Below are positions 49,486 to 59,285 of a stretch of 64,000 nucleotides of DNA, piece by piece. Position numbers and translations under genes: made by a program. Location: contig PQXF01000006.1 of assembly GCA_003194445.1 (NCBI GenBank), forward strand, positions 30,423 to 94,422, written 5' to 3'. How positions within the stretch are numbered: position 1 is the first letter of the stretch; the number at the start of each line of letters is the position of its first letter. The notes below the pieces were generated by a model, which was not told the origin of the DNA, did not search any database, and saw only the letters and a list, made by a program, of their open reading frames with translations. Origin of the DNA: Candidatus Methanogaster sp. (GTDB lineage: Archaea; Halobacteriota; Methanosarcinia; Methanosarcinales; Methanogasteraceae).

Positions 49486-51630
49486 TCATCCTTTGTTATT
49501 CGGGATAAAGATCGTTTGCTCGCCAAACGTCAACTTTTTATCCTTTATTAACTTCTTATAGAACTTCTCATTCAGTTTTATCGTTCTCTTTTTACTATTC
49601 TTAGTAACTGTTATCTCATATTCACTGCCTACCTTCCGTATGCTCGATACAGCCCAGGATAACCCGTCATCCAGTCCTTCCTTATTCCCTTTCTGTTCTC
49701 TTGCAATCCTGCCCCACAGCAGGAACGCCGCAGCAAGGACAACGATTCCAATCGCCGCATATATCAGTAGATCAAACAGGTTCCCGCCCTCCGGTTCATC
49801 CTTCGGACCGGAAGCATTGGCGGGCAAGACACCGGTCCCATTCTCAAAAGCGGGTGTGGACACTTTCGGAGGGGGCTCTGACTGATCTGACCGGTTACCG
49901 GATGTTACATTCTCAGATGTTACAATCTCAGAGGTCAGATTCTCAGATGTCACATTGTAGTCCGGCACTGCCACAGGAAGACCCAAGATCGAGGAGAAGA
50001 CCACACCACCGTAGTCATTTCGAGCTATGAACCAAGCCTCTGCGCGAGAAAGATTCAGTTCACGATCAGATTGTACGTGATATGAAAACCCGATGGACTG
50101 TTCCGGCTCCAGGAGAATGTCATTTGCCATCAGGAGATACGAATCATCGGCTATGCGGAGATCGAAATCCCCTCCGGTGGGGATGCCAGTGCCTTCATCC
50201 ATGCCACCCTCGGTGTAGCGCGCGTATATGGGTATGGTGTCTGTGAGGTCTACGAGCGCGGCGCGATCACCATCGTTCTGCAGGTTAAGTGCCACCCGGT
50301 GCGTCCCATTGCCCGATTCCGTGATCGTCTTTGTGAGTTTGATGTGAGGTCCGTGAACCGTGATGGTAGCACCATCCGAACGCCACGAATGTTTCGTCCC
50401 GTAGAAATCCGCTCTGACAACCGTTGTATTCACTACATGCTTGCCAGGCTTTGTCGGCACAAGTTTGTACCGTATACGATAGGGATGCTCCTTAGATACA
50501 CACGTAAGCGATCCTTCCTCGTGAACCTCTGCAACCCTGAATCCGTCGGGTATCGGAGGGTCGGTGATATTGAGATCGTAGAGAGGGTAGAAGCCGATAT
50601 TACGGATGCTGACTTCCACGATGCTCCACTCGCTAACGTTATATATCAGGGCTTCCGGCATGGATATGGCGATCTCCTCCAGACTCAGATTCGAGCTTAT
50701 AAGGTTGCACCGACTCATACTGATCTCGTCGTAGCAGACCAATTGTGTAACCAGCAACTGAGGGTCGGTGCAGGATAGCGTCAGTGATTTGTTTGTGCAG
50801 TACCGCTTCTCCTGTATGTCAACTCCCTCAGCGGATACTGATATGGTGTAATTGATCCGGTACGGCGAGGTTACCCCATTCCATGCCGGTGCAGCAACAG
50901 TGAAATTGATCGATCCGGCATCACCCTTCTCCATACACCCAAGACTTTCGCATATCATCTGATCATGGAACTCAAAACCCTGATCTACAAGTTTCAGTTC
51001 TCCGAGATCAATCCATACCGCAACATCCTCGATCCATGCTCCTCCCTTATTCTTAACCTCTATCGAGATCGTCGTCTCCTCTCCCGGAGCATACTGATCG
51101 GATGACACGTTGATCCCATAGTGAGTCTCGGATGTCGCACCGATCTCGATATCGAGCCTGGGGTTCTCTCCGCGATACAGATCCAGATGTGCTGATGGGG
51201 TTTCATGTATATCTGTAGTTATACCCGTCAATACTACCCTCATATCAGCGCCCCAGTTAAACCAATCCTCCCCTGGCCGCGTATCGAGATACAGAACCTT
51301 TTCCCTAACGACCCCATCTTTCTCAATCGATATGAGCGCTGCACTCAGATCCTGATTGAAATCAGAAGCCCGTATAGTATACACAGCATCATCCGCTTCG
51401 AATTCGTATGCCGTGCTCCAGGCAAGGATCGTGCTACCGCTGCTCACCCACACAACGTCGGCGTCAAGATCATCATCAGGACATTCATTCGTGGCGGCGA
51501 TTGCCGGTTGCAGCAGCATTGAAAGTAGGATTGCGAAAATTACTCTCCTACCAGGGTCATGAAACTTGATATCCACCCCTCCGTGATATGTACTACTTTT
51601 TTGGCTTGACCACAATCGTATGCTTGCCAA
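49486..51630 (-). CDS. Secreted/membrane-anchored protein with conserved-repeat (CARDB/DUF11-like) domains, C-terminal TM and ~60-aa basic cytoplasmic domain (true start may be internal)
   Basis: Signal-like VIFAILLSMLLQPAIA; TM LFDLLIYAAIGIVVLAAAFLLWG; tail WAVSSIRKVGSEYEITVTKNSKKRTIKLNEKFYKKLIKDKKLTFGEQTIFI. Confidence 0.75.
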   Translation of the reverse strand: MASIRLWSSQKSSTYHGGVDIKFHDPGRRVIFAILLSMLLQPAIAATNECPDDDLDADVVWVSSGSTILAWSTAYEFEADDAVYTIRASDFNQDLSAALISIEKDGVVREKVLYLDTRPGEDWFNWGADMRVVLTGITTDIHETPSAHLDLYRGENPRLDIEIGATSETHYGINVSSDQYAPGEETTISIEVKNKGGAWIEDVAVWIDLGELKLVDQGFEFHDQMICESLGCMEKGDAGSINFTVAAPAWNGVTSPYRINYTISVSAEGVDIQEKRYCTNKSLTLSCTDPQLLVTQLVCYDEISMSRCNLISSNLSLEEIAISMPEALIYNVSEWSIVEVSIRNIGFYPLYDLNITDPPIPDGFRVAEVHEEGSLTCVSKEHPYRIRYKLVPTKPGKHVVNTTVVRADFYGTKHSWRSDGATITVHGPHIKLTKTITESGNGTHRVALNLQNDGDRAALVDLTDTIPIYARYTEGGMDEGTGIPTGGDFDLRIADDSYLLMANDILLEPEQSIGFSYHVQSDRELNLSRAEAWFIARNDYGGVVFSSILGLPVAVPDYNVTSENLTSEIVTSENVTSGNRSDQSEPPPKVSTPAFENGTGVLPANASGPKDEPEGGNLFDLLIYAAIGIVVLAAAFLLWGRIAREQKGNKEGLDDGLSWAVSSIRKVGSEYEITVTKNSKKRTIKLNEKFYKKLIKDKKLTFGEQTIFIPNNKG

Positions 51631-53206
51631 ACGTCATCTTTCTCTTCTTTATTAATTTCTTATATAACTTCTCATTCAGTTTTATCGTTTTCTTCTTATC
51701 GTCCTTATCGATTGTTATCAGATAGTCCTCACCCTTCTTCTTCATGGCTGATACCGTCCATGATAACTCATCATCCGCGCCGCCTGCCTGCCCTTTCCGT
51801 TTTTTTATGACCTTAGTGTATAGAAGGAACCCTGCAACAACGACCACAATCGCAAGCAGTATGTAAATCAGTATACCTGGTATGTTCCTGCCCCCGGATC
51901 GGTCATCAGAACCGGAAGCATTTGTCGTCTCATTCGTCTCGTTTTCGGATGAAAATGCAGCCTTTGGGCTTATGAACGAGATCGTAAGCGAATCACCTGC
52001 GATATCCGGTGAAGGTGTTTCTGCATTTATCGTCACGTCGCCCGCATCACCACACTCTACCATGGTTGCTGCCCTGCCCCCATCGGTCTCTACTTCTCTT
52101 GTTAAAAGAACGGCATTTCCTGAAACGATTGAGAAATTTATTGTTACTGTGGTGTTTTCCACGAGCGTTCCACCCTCATCAACAACCAGTGCGGTTATGT
52201 TGCAGGTTGCAGATCCCCCCTCCTGTAATACGGTAGTGGTTTTATCTGCGCTCAATTGAATTCTCTTATTATGTTCAATGTAGGTCATATAAACAGGCGC
52301 AGATTCGTTGCTCGGGTTTCCTGCTCTGTCCACTGCAACCGCTGTTATCGTGTTGTTGCCCACATCCAGGCCGATGTTTGGTAACGTAAAGTAACCGGAG
52401 TCTGACGCAGATATATTATTTTTTTCGATTTCATTTACAAATATGTGAACAATCGACTCTGTCTCGGAAGTTCCTGATATTGCAATCGTGCTTTTGTTGA
52501 CGGTTGGAGTGGGGATTGGGGAGATGATTGGTGCATCCGGTGGAATTGTATCAAGTGTGATATGGATCGGATTTGACCGTAGTTCCGAATCAACCGCTTT
52601 CATAACGATTTCATTATCCCCTTCCGATAGCGTGATTGCCGTAGTGAAGTTGTTGCCGCTGGTTATCTCTACAGTCCCGACAGGATTTTTGTTTAAGTAA
52701 ACTTCAAGGCTCTTCTCAGAGCTAAATCCGGTTATGTTAAGCGCAGTTTTGTTTGTAGGCGAGGTTGCTGGCGATACTGAAATCCCTCTCATATCCATAG
52801 TTATCCATGTGCCGCGCGATAATATGCCGCTTCCACCAGCGTCAATCGGTGTAAAAATGATCAAACCGCAGTACACATCGGCAGTCTCTACTTTTACCGA
52901 TACTTTCAGATCATGGGCAGTTCTTTCAGAGATATAAAATTCGTCTTCATAACTTATTCCGATGCCGAGATCGGATGCTGTTCTGTTGTATAGCGCAGGC
53001 TCTTTTGCACATACGCTACACGGTTCTGTCCATCGATCTTCCACTACTATCCGTCCACTGTAATCTTCACTCGAAACTACCAGAGTGAATGTAAATTCGT
53101 CCGTGTATGGGACATGATATGATTCTTCACTCGGGACGATGATATCTGCTGCCGATGAAATTCCTATCAAAGAAAATAAAAAAAGAGGAAGTAGAATTCT
53201 TTTCAT
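51593..53206 (-). CDS. Secreted/membrane-anchored Ig-like domain protein with same C-terminal domain
   Basis: APIISPIPTPTVNKSTIAISGTSETESIVHIFVN; TM IPGILIYILLAIVVVVAGFLLYTKVI; tail WTVSAMKKKGEDYLITIDKDDKKKTIKLNEKLYKKLIKKRKMTFGKHTIVV. Confidence 0.78.
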   Translation of the reverse strand: MKRILLPLFLFSLIGISSAADIIVPSEESYHVPYTDEFTFTLVVSSEDYSGRIVVEDRWTEPCSVCAKEPALYNRTASDLGIGISYEDEFYISERTAHDLKVSVKVETADVYCGLIIFTPIDAGGSGILSRGTWITMDMRGISVSPATSPTNKTALNITGFSSEKSLEVYLNKNPVGTVEITSGNNFTTAITLSEGDNEIVMKAVDSELRSNPIHITLDTIPPDAPIISPIPTPTVNKSTIAISGTSETESIVHIFVNEIEKNNISASDSGYFTLPNIGLDVGNNTITAVAVDRAGNPSNESAPVYMTYIEHNKRIQLSADKTTTVLQEGGSATCNITALVVDEGGTLVENTTVTINFSIVSGNAVLLTREVETDGGRAATMVECGDAGDVTINAETPSPDIAGDSLTISFISPKAAFSSENETNETTNASGSDDRSGGRNIPGILIYILLAIVVVVAGFLLYTKVIKKRKGQAGGADDELSWTVSAMKKKGEDYLITIDKDDKKKTIKLNEKLYKKLIKKRKMTFGKHTIVVKPKK

Positions 53207-54426
53207 ATTGACGTGAGTAGATACCTGATTGGTCCGTCATCGGTAGTAACGCTTGTCAGATCGCCTGGAGGGATTAATCGAACTTCCGTGGTCTGTGTCT
53301 CTGACGAGAAACTGACGATACGTCCGAAGTTGTTGTATATTGGAGCTATCGGAACATCAACTGAGTAGCTACCCATCTTCATACCATCTCCTTCTGACCT
53401 ATCATCTCTCAGGTATGCATACTTATAAATGTTGGTATCAAGGGCACCGATGGGTGGCTGCGGCGTAATCCTGATGTCGCATGTGCCGATGTTCTTGAAG
53501 GTTACCTTTGTCCAACCGGTGGGTGTTCCCGGGTATACCGTTCCAAAGTCCCAACCATTGGCTGCCATCACCTGAACTGCCATCAATTTAGGTGAGAATC
53601 TCGCACCCGGTGTTTCCAGGGGGTCCTCAAGTATATTTATGCCAGTCACGCAATCGTTTCTTATTCCCGTTTGATTGTTTGCATATAGTGTAAGGTCCAC
53701 GGTGTAGGACGTGCTGGCGCCGACCGATGCGGTTATTATCGTCACCCTGCTTTCGTTATCAGCCAGAAAGCTTCGGTTAAATCCACCGGTCTCATTAACG
53801 ACGCCATCCGCAAACATGAATACGCCTGTTTGTGTGATACTGCCGATGCCCGGGTCGCTGCATGTCCAGTGTGCATCAGGTATCTGGAATTCGTTGTCAT
53901 ATCGATCCACACCTTTGAGCCCAAATGGTATCGAAACAGACGGTGTCAACTCTGAGAAACTGACGAGTTCGGTATCATTTGCTGTGATGTGGATGCGGTC
54001 TACGGGTCCGTGATTGACGGTTACTATCGCCTCTGCAGATACCGTCCCATATATCACTTTTATTATGCCCGTACCGACTTCCTTCGCGGAAAAATGCCCA
54101 TTGGCATCAATGCTCCCTATTGTGCTCTGCCAGCTAACATCAGAAGATACAACCTCATCCGTCGTTTCTCCTGTTGTTGTATCCAAAACCGTCGCAGTTG
54201 CGATGAATCGCTGGCTATTTCCGGAATAAACCGTTGCGTTTGTCGGGTCCAGGGTAAAACCAACTACATAAATACCCTCTGTTCCGCCAGCACCTGTCTC
54301 ACCATCACTCGTGTATGCAACAGCAACAGAGCACATCGAAACTGCCAGTATCGTTGCGAGCAGTGCGCATCTAACAGACGCTACGAATTCCTTAAATCTC
54401 CCTGTCTTTGAATCTTCCATTTTCAT
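53203..54426 (-). CDS. Secreted Big2/Ig-like surface protein
   Basis: Signal peptide ALLATILAVSMCSVAVAY; FTLDPTNATVYSGNSQRFIATATVLDTTTGETTDEVVSSDVSWQSTIGSIDANGHFSAKEVGTGIIKVIYG. Confidence 0.78.
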   Translation of the reverse strand: MKMEDSKTGRFKEFVASVRCALLATILAVSMCSVAVAYTSDGETGAGGTEGIYVVGFTLDPTNATVYSGNSQRFIATATVLDTTTGETTDEVVSSDVSWQSTIGSIDANGHFSAKEVGTGIIKVIYGTVSAEAIVTVNHGPVDRIHITANDTELVSFSELTPSVSIPFGLKGVDRYDNEFQIPDAHWTCSDPGIGSITQTGVFMFADGVVNETGGFNRSFLADNESRVTIITASVGASTSYTVDLTLYANNQTGIRNDCVTGINILEDPLETPGARFSPKLMAVQVMAANGWDFGTVYPGTPTGWTKVTFKNIGTCDIRITPQPPIGALDTNIYKYAYLRDDRSEGDGMKMGSYSVDVPIAPIYNNFGRIVSFSSETQTTEVRLIPPGDLTSVTTDDGPIRYLLTSI

Positions 54427-54445
54427 ACCTCCTCCGTGTTTAACT

Positions 54446-54511
54446 ACCTCATTAATCCATCATTATAATAATAATGAGGTGCTGTATCTATGTGTGGATT
54501 GAAAGTATATA
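54446..54511 (-). promoter_or_regulatory. Surface-protein operon promoter: TATA-like tttatatac and ACCTCATTA-N17-TAATGAGGT inverted repeat 24 nt downstream
   Basis: Reverse strand ATATAC-N24-ACCTCATTATTATTATAATGATGGATTAATGAGGT. Confidence 0.6.
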
Positions 54512-54677
54512 AAACAGATGGACAAAGATTGTCATTTTCTTGATTTGACAATTTTTAGATACACAAGTTTTTCATTCTGCAAATATGGCGTCATGAAAAG
54601 GATGTGGTATCGACAAAAAGTTATATCTACTATGATTTCATAAGATTGTTACAGGGTAGTTAACCGGGGGAATAAAC

Positions 54678-55550
54678 GTGGAAGAGATGAAACTTACAAA
54701 TGTCGTCCAGACCTTTGAATCAATATTTGATGAGATAGGGATCGATGTACCGTATGAAGCTTCTTTGTATTATGTTGTTTCGATTTACCACACTCCGGCA
54801 AGCTTTACTGAAATGTACAGGGAAGCCAGAAGAATACGCAAAGCCATATCCGAAAGGGCGCTTAAGAATGGCAGGAACGCACTTGTGGACAATGGTTTGA
54901 TTGCACAGGTGTTGTTCGTGCATGGGTCGGACACGAGATTCGGGACAGAGCCATACCTACCCGTGAACCCAGGGATCGTTGCTGAGGTGCACAACGAATA
55001 TCTGAAGAATATCTATTCCGATGAAGATTTTTCCATCAGGAACCGGGATGTTGAGGAGCTGCATGGGATTTGGATGGAAAACTTTGGTAGATATGGGATT
55101 GAGATAGAAAAGGGGAGCATCACACTCCATTATGGTGATACATGGGTCCTGTATAATCTTCTGGGGATCATGGACAAACTTGAGAATACCACTATCTCGA
55201 TGATGTTGGGCGGAATCGATGTTTTTAAAGAGATATATGAAGTATATTATAGCCATATCCTTCAACAAGGATCGAAGATCAGGGCGATCATCAATAGAAC
55301 TGATGAGGCGGAAGATATAAAAAGATTAAAGATAGAATATGGAGATAAAATTGAGGTAAAATATATACCCAGTGAAGACTATGGGACCTGCAGACAGATT
55401 TTTTTCGATCATGATTTGGCGATGGATGGAAAGAAACTCCTGCTTTCGGATAGATCAGGACCATCATGTATCGGCACAATATATCTAAAAGAAGCGGATT
55501 CCATCGCTTTGTTGAGGAATAACTTTGAAAATATATGGCAAACCCACTAA
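54678..55550 (+). CDS. Hypothetical protein, possible TrmB-like/PLD-like regulator
   Basis: 290 aa, divergent from surface operon; C-terminal half resembles TrmB/PLD-type sensor regions (weak). Confidence 0.5.
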   Translation: MEEMKLTNVVQTFESIFDEIGIDVPYEASLYYVVSIYHTPASFTEMYREARRIRKAISERALKNGRNALVDNGLIAQVLFVHGSDTRFGTEPYLPVNPGIVAEVHNEYLKNIYSDEDFSIRNRDVEELHGIWMENFGRYGIEIEKGSITLHYGDTWVLYNLLGIMDKLENTTISMMLGGIDVFKEIYEVYYSHILQQGSKIRAIINRTDEAEDIKRLKIEYGDKIEVKYIPSEDYGTCRQIFFDHDLAMDGKKLLLSDRSGPSCIGTIYLKEADSIALLRNNFENIWQTH

Positions 55551-55817
55551 CCTCGTTAAACAAATTTCAATCACGATGGTGGCGTCTCTTCCTAATCGTA
55601 TTTTAGCGATTTTGCTAAAAGCTCATCAAAGGTCGGACCACTTCGAACTAAACTGGCAACTTACCGGGGTGTCAGGTTATGACTCTGATTGTTCTGGAAA
55701 TTCAAACCTGAAGCGGCAGATGCGAGACTCAAATCAATAACAATCTAAAAACAACGCCAGCACCAGGGTAACTTTGCAACCCCCAATTTTTTGGAATTGC
55801 TGTTGACCTAAAATCCC

Positions 55818-56600
55818 TCACTCCACGCGCTCTTGCAATGCATCGATCATGTCCTTAAACGTGAACTTCTCTGGCATCACGTCCACGCTGACGCCATATC
55901 CGAAAAGGACATCTGCGGTGGGATCTCCGATCGCTGCAACGACCCTCTCGCATAATATATCCACGATTCCCACCTCTGCGCCCATCGACCGTGCGACCGT
56001 CATGAAGTTGTGAACGGTCATCGCACTGGTGAATGCGAAGGCATCGATCTTCCCGTTAAGCGCATCCTCGATCATCCGCTGCTGCCTGCCGTCATCCGGA
56101 AGCACCAGTTTATACACCGCAGTCTCGTGCACCAGAACCCCGTCCCCGGAACTCCTCAGTTCTGTGATCAGCGCGGGATCGCCGTGCGTACTCCGCACCA
56201 CTTCTACGGTCTTGTTGTCAGTGCCGTGCAACATCTCAGCGATCCCCTTTGAACTGTATGAATCCGGCATCAGGGAGACATTTATGCCCCGCGTCTCAAG
56301 TGCCCTCTTCGTCTTTGATCCGATGGCAACAACAGATGTCCGGTTAAGCGCATGAACGAAACGCTCAGAGTCATCGATCTTCTGCAGCATGAATGCGATT
56401 CCGTTTGCGCTGGTGAATACCACGATATCCGATTCGCAGGCGAGCACGCGCTCTACAAACCCGTCGAAATTGCCGTCGTGATTATCCCGAAGTTCGATCA
56501 TCGGTGCCGCGATCACGTCAAAGCCACGAGAATGCAGAAGCGCGACTGAGGAATCGAGATGCATGTCAGGGCGCATGATTGCGATGACCGGTTTTTCCAT
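55818..56600 (-). CDS. hemD: Uroporphyrinogen-III synthase
   Basis: IVVFTSANGIAFML; DAFAFTSAMTVHNF; VVAAIGDPTADVL. Confidence 0.88.
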   Translation of the reverse strand: MEKPVIAIMRPDMHLDSSVALLHSRGFDVIAAPMIELRDNHDGNFDGFVERVLACESDIVVFTSANGIAFMLQKIDDSERFVHALNRTSVVAIGSKTKRALETRGINVSLMPDSYSSKGIAEMLHGTDNKTVEVVRSTHGDPALITELRSSGDGVLVHETAVYKLVLPDDGRQQRMIEDALNGKIDAFAFTSAMTVHNFMTVARSMGAEVGIVDILCERVVAAIGDPTADVLFGYGVSVDVMPEKFTFKDMIDALQERVE

Positions 56601-56754
56601 GATGGTTGTTTGGCAGGGTGGTAAAAATATGTTGTGGTTTCGGTCAGGTTTTTTGAAACAGGGCAGGTCTCTACCGCTGCGCTTCCGGTTGAGTTACGCA
56701 AATTTAAGCTAAGCCCCTAAAATCACGATGGCTGCTGGCATAGGCGGCAATTGA

Positions 56755-57219
56755 TTAATAATTGATAGAAGAACTCCGCGCGGTGAGCGCGAAGACGCTA
56801 ACTTTCTCAGGATTACGGCTCTCCTTGCAGGTGTATGGTGTGTGGTAGATGCTCGATGAGAGCCCGGCAAGAAAACCACGGATGAAATTGCAATTATCCT
56901 CGTCCGCATCCAGTTCGAAGGCATTGTGCAGCGTAACAACAAATCCATCGCTTCTATCGATCTCCATCTTTGTGAACCAGTCGGAAAACATCATGCTGCT
57001 TAAGATATTCTTAAAGATTGTATCAGGATCAAGGTCTTTTGGTATGCTCATGCGCGCATGGTATCTCTCTGCGAGCTGCTTACCAAAATTATATAAAATA
57101 CCCGCGCTCCCTTTGCCGATCACATCGACAAGCGAGTTCATCAGTAACACTAGATCGCCAGCCCTTGGGTATATCGGGATGTTCATATCCTCGTCCGGTT
57201 CCATACCTTTTGTCTGCAC
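56755..57219 (-). CDS. V4R-like small-molecule-binding domain protein (tentative)
   Basis: GSAGILYNFGKQLAERY...; adjacent to roadblock/LC7 gene. Confidence 0.45.
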   Translation of the reverse strand: MQTKGMEPDEDMNIPIYPRAGDLVLLMNSLVDVIGKGSAGILYNFGKQLAERYHARMSIPKDLDPDTIFKNILSSMMFSDWFTKMEIDRSDGFVVTLHNAFELDADEDNCNFIRGFLAGLSSSIYHTPYTCKESRNPEKVSVFALTARSSSINY

Positions 57220-57220
57220 C

Positions 57221-57598
57221 TTATAACCTCATAACCTTTTTGACCTTTTCGGCGGCATGTTGTAGTTCAATCATAACCAGTCCGACATTGGCGCCCGGGT
57301 CGAGCAGTGTTAACAGCGAAGCATTGCCCAGATTGAAGACTACAACGATCCCTTCACCGGTATAAATCACGACGCGATCAGAGGGGGGCAAGCCGAGATT
57401 GTGTACGGATTTGTTTGCAAGACCGACTATCGATGCGCTGATCGCATGGGCGATCGGCGTATCATAAGAGTGATCACGGAATCGATCTGCTATCTTAAGG
57501 CCGTCTGCGGATGATATGACAACCCCGCGTATGCAATCGACGCGAGCGGTCATATCCGCGAGGAGCACGTTTAATTGGTCGATCGTTGTCTGAGACAT
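57221..57598 (-). CDS. Roadblock/LC7 domain protein
   Basis: LADMTARVDCIRGVVISSADGLKIADRF...AHAISASIVGLANKSV. Confidence 0.85.
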   Translation of the reverse strand: MSQTTIDQLNVLLADMTARVDCIRGVVISSADGLKIADRFRDHSYDTPIAHAISASIVGLANKSVHNLGLPPSDRVVIYTGEGIVVVFNLGNASLLTLLDPGANVGLVMIELQHAAEKVKKVMRL

Positions 57599-57861
57599 GG
57601 CTACACCGTTTGGAATTTCTGCACAATGGGCATTGTTTTTGGATGTACGTTCCAATTATAGTATAGTTTGTGCCCTGTGTATGTAAAGATGTCGGTTGCG
57701 CGAACATCTTAAAAAATGACATTGTAGGAAATGCAACAACAGAGGGTACAGGAGGTATGGAGGATCGATTTGAAAACACTATACCCTCCATACCCTCTGC
57801 GGCGGTCATATAGAGCTCTAAATTAGACTTGCGGAGTATATAAATTCCCTGCTTTAACCGA

Positions 57862-58227
57862 TTATGCCATTCCGCCGCCAGCGCCGCCGCCGATCGCACT
57901 GCGCAACTGCTCCTGCAACTGCTGGAACCGTTTCTGGATGCGCTCTTCCTGCTTTTCGAGCGTGCGCACCCGAAGTTCCATCGTGTCCTTCTTTTCAGTA
58001 AGTTCTGTTGCAACAGAATCGTGCTCGCCCTTGATCAGCAGCTGTCCGACATTCTTGTAAATCACTGCGTCATCCTCGAGTTTCGAAAGTTCTTCGAGAG
58101 CCATCTCGGCCTCGTTGAGTGCTGATGTCACCTGCGCCTTCTGTGATGCAAGCGCCTGTGCCTGCTGCTGAACCTGCTGAAGTTGCGCAAGTTGATGCTG
58201 TACTTGTGGTGGTATCTCAGTAGTCAT
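57862..58227 (-). CDS. pfdB: Prefoldin subunit beta
   Basis: PPQVQHQLAQLQQVQQQAQALASQKAQVTSALNEAEMALEEL...VYKNVGQLLIK-type motif. Confidence 0.95.
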   Translation of the reverse strand: MTTEIPPQVQHQLAQLQQVQQQAQALASQKAQVTSALNEAEMALEELSKLEDDAVIYKNVGQLLIKGEHDSVATELTEKKDTMELRVRTLEKQEERIQKRFQQLQEQLRSAIGGGAGGGMA

Positions 58228-58231
58228 ATTA

Positions 58232-58972
58232 TCACTTTTTTATCGCATTAACAAATTCGGTAATCGTTCCCTGTATCTCTGATGCCTCTTCGACCGCGGT
58301 GCCGGTCACGATGATGTCAGCGCCGGCTTCTGCTGCGGCTCTTGCGGACTGTGCGCTTCCAATCCCGCCTCCGACCACGAGCGTCTCGCAGCCAGCTCTC
58401 TTAACAGCGCGGATCATCTCCGGCGGCACAGGGTCAGCTGCGCCAGAACCCGCCTCCAGGTAGGTGTATCTCATGCCAAGAAACTTTCCTGCAAGCGAGT
58501 ACGCCACTGCAAGTTCAGGCTTCTCTCTCGGGATCAGTTTCGCATCCCCGACCCATCCGGCTGTGCCGCCAGGCTCTACGATGATGTATGCCATCGGGAT
58601 CGGCTCGATTCCATAATCTAAGACGGCTTTTGCGCCAATCATCTGGTTGGTGATCAGATAACCAATATCCCTCGAATTCAATAGACTCATAAAGAATACG
58701 GAGTCTGCGTATCTGCTGATCCCGGATGCACTTGCTGGAAACAGGATGGTCGGAAGATCGGTCACCTCCTTGATCGCACGCAGTGTCTCATCGAGGACGT
58801 CACCGGATGCGCCGACCGAGCCGCCGATCATGATTGCGCTGCTGCCGGCTTTTGCTGCCGCCTCTGCGATCCCGGATGCCGCGGAAGGGTTCCCCTCATC
58901 CGGATCGATCAGGGTGAGGTGCGCCGTACCATCCCGTTTTATAACGTCATCGAGATACTGCTCTGTGCTCAT
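58232..58972 (-). CDS. Geranylgeranylglyceryl phosphate synthase
   Basis: [62 protein letters not shown]. Confidence 0.93.
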   Translation of the reverse strand: MSTEQYLDDVIKRDGTAHLTLIDPDEGNPSAASGIAEAAAKAGSSAIMIGGSVGASGDVLDETLRAIKEVTDLPTILFPASASGISRYADSVFFMSLLNSRDIGYLITNQMIGAKAVLDYGIEPIPMAYIIVEPGGTAGWVGDAKLIPREKPELAVAYSLAGKFLGMRYTYLEAGSGAADPVPPEMIRAVKRAGCETLVVGGGIGSAQSARAAAEAGADIIVTGTAVEEASEIQGTITEFVNAIKK

Positions 58973-59115
58973 CCTCTACTTTCCTTCGACTTCATGCGCA
59001 GATGTTTGTAGCCGCATTTCCGGCACCTGGTCGCCCGGATCGGATTGCGTGCGTTGCATTTCATGCATATCTTCTTACGCAGCAGTTTGTTTTCTGCTTC
59101 TTCAAATCGTGCCAT
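58969..59115 (-). CDS. rpl40e: Ribosomal protein L40e (48 aa; missed by ORF track length cutoff)
   Basis: Reverse translation [48 protein letters not shown]; 4-nt overlap with downstream gene. Confidence 0.95.
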   Translation of the reverse strand: MARFEEAENKLLRKKICMKCNARNPIRATRCRKCGYKHLRMKSKESRG

Positions 59116-59285
59116 TTTCTTGATCCTCTACATACCGTTATAGGGCGCGGCATATTAACGTTGTCGTGTGGGTGATTGCAGGCGTATCCGGCATAAGCAC
59201 AGAAAGCATGAGTGATCTCGAACAGAAGAACGAGTATTACCATACCCTGTAATAGTAACTATCCTCCCAAAACATGCCGCCTCAT

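Noticed and set aside
55560-55800. Possible mobile-element remnant downstream of 55550
   Set aside because: Short uninformative ORF (55525-55740) without recognisable domain or repeat match in the window.
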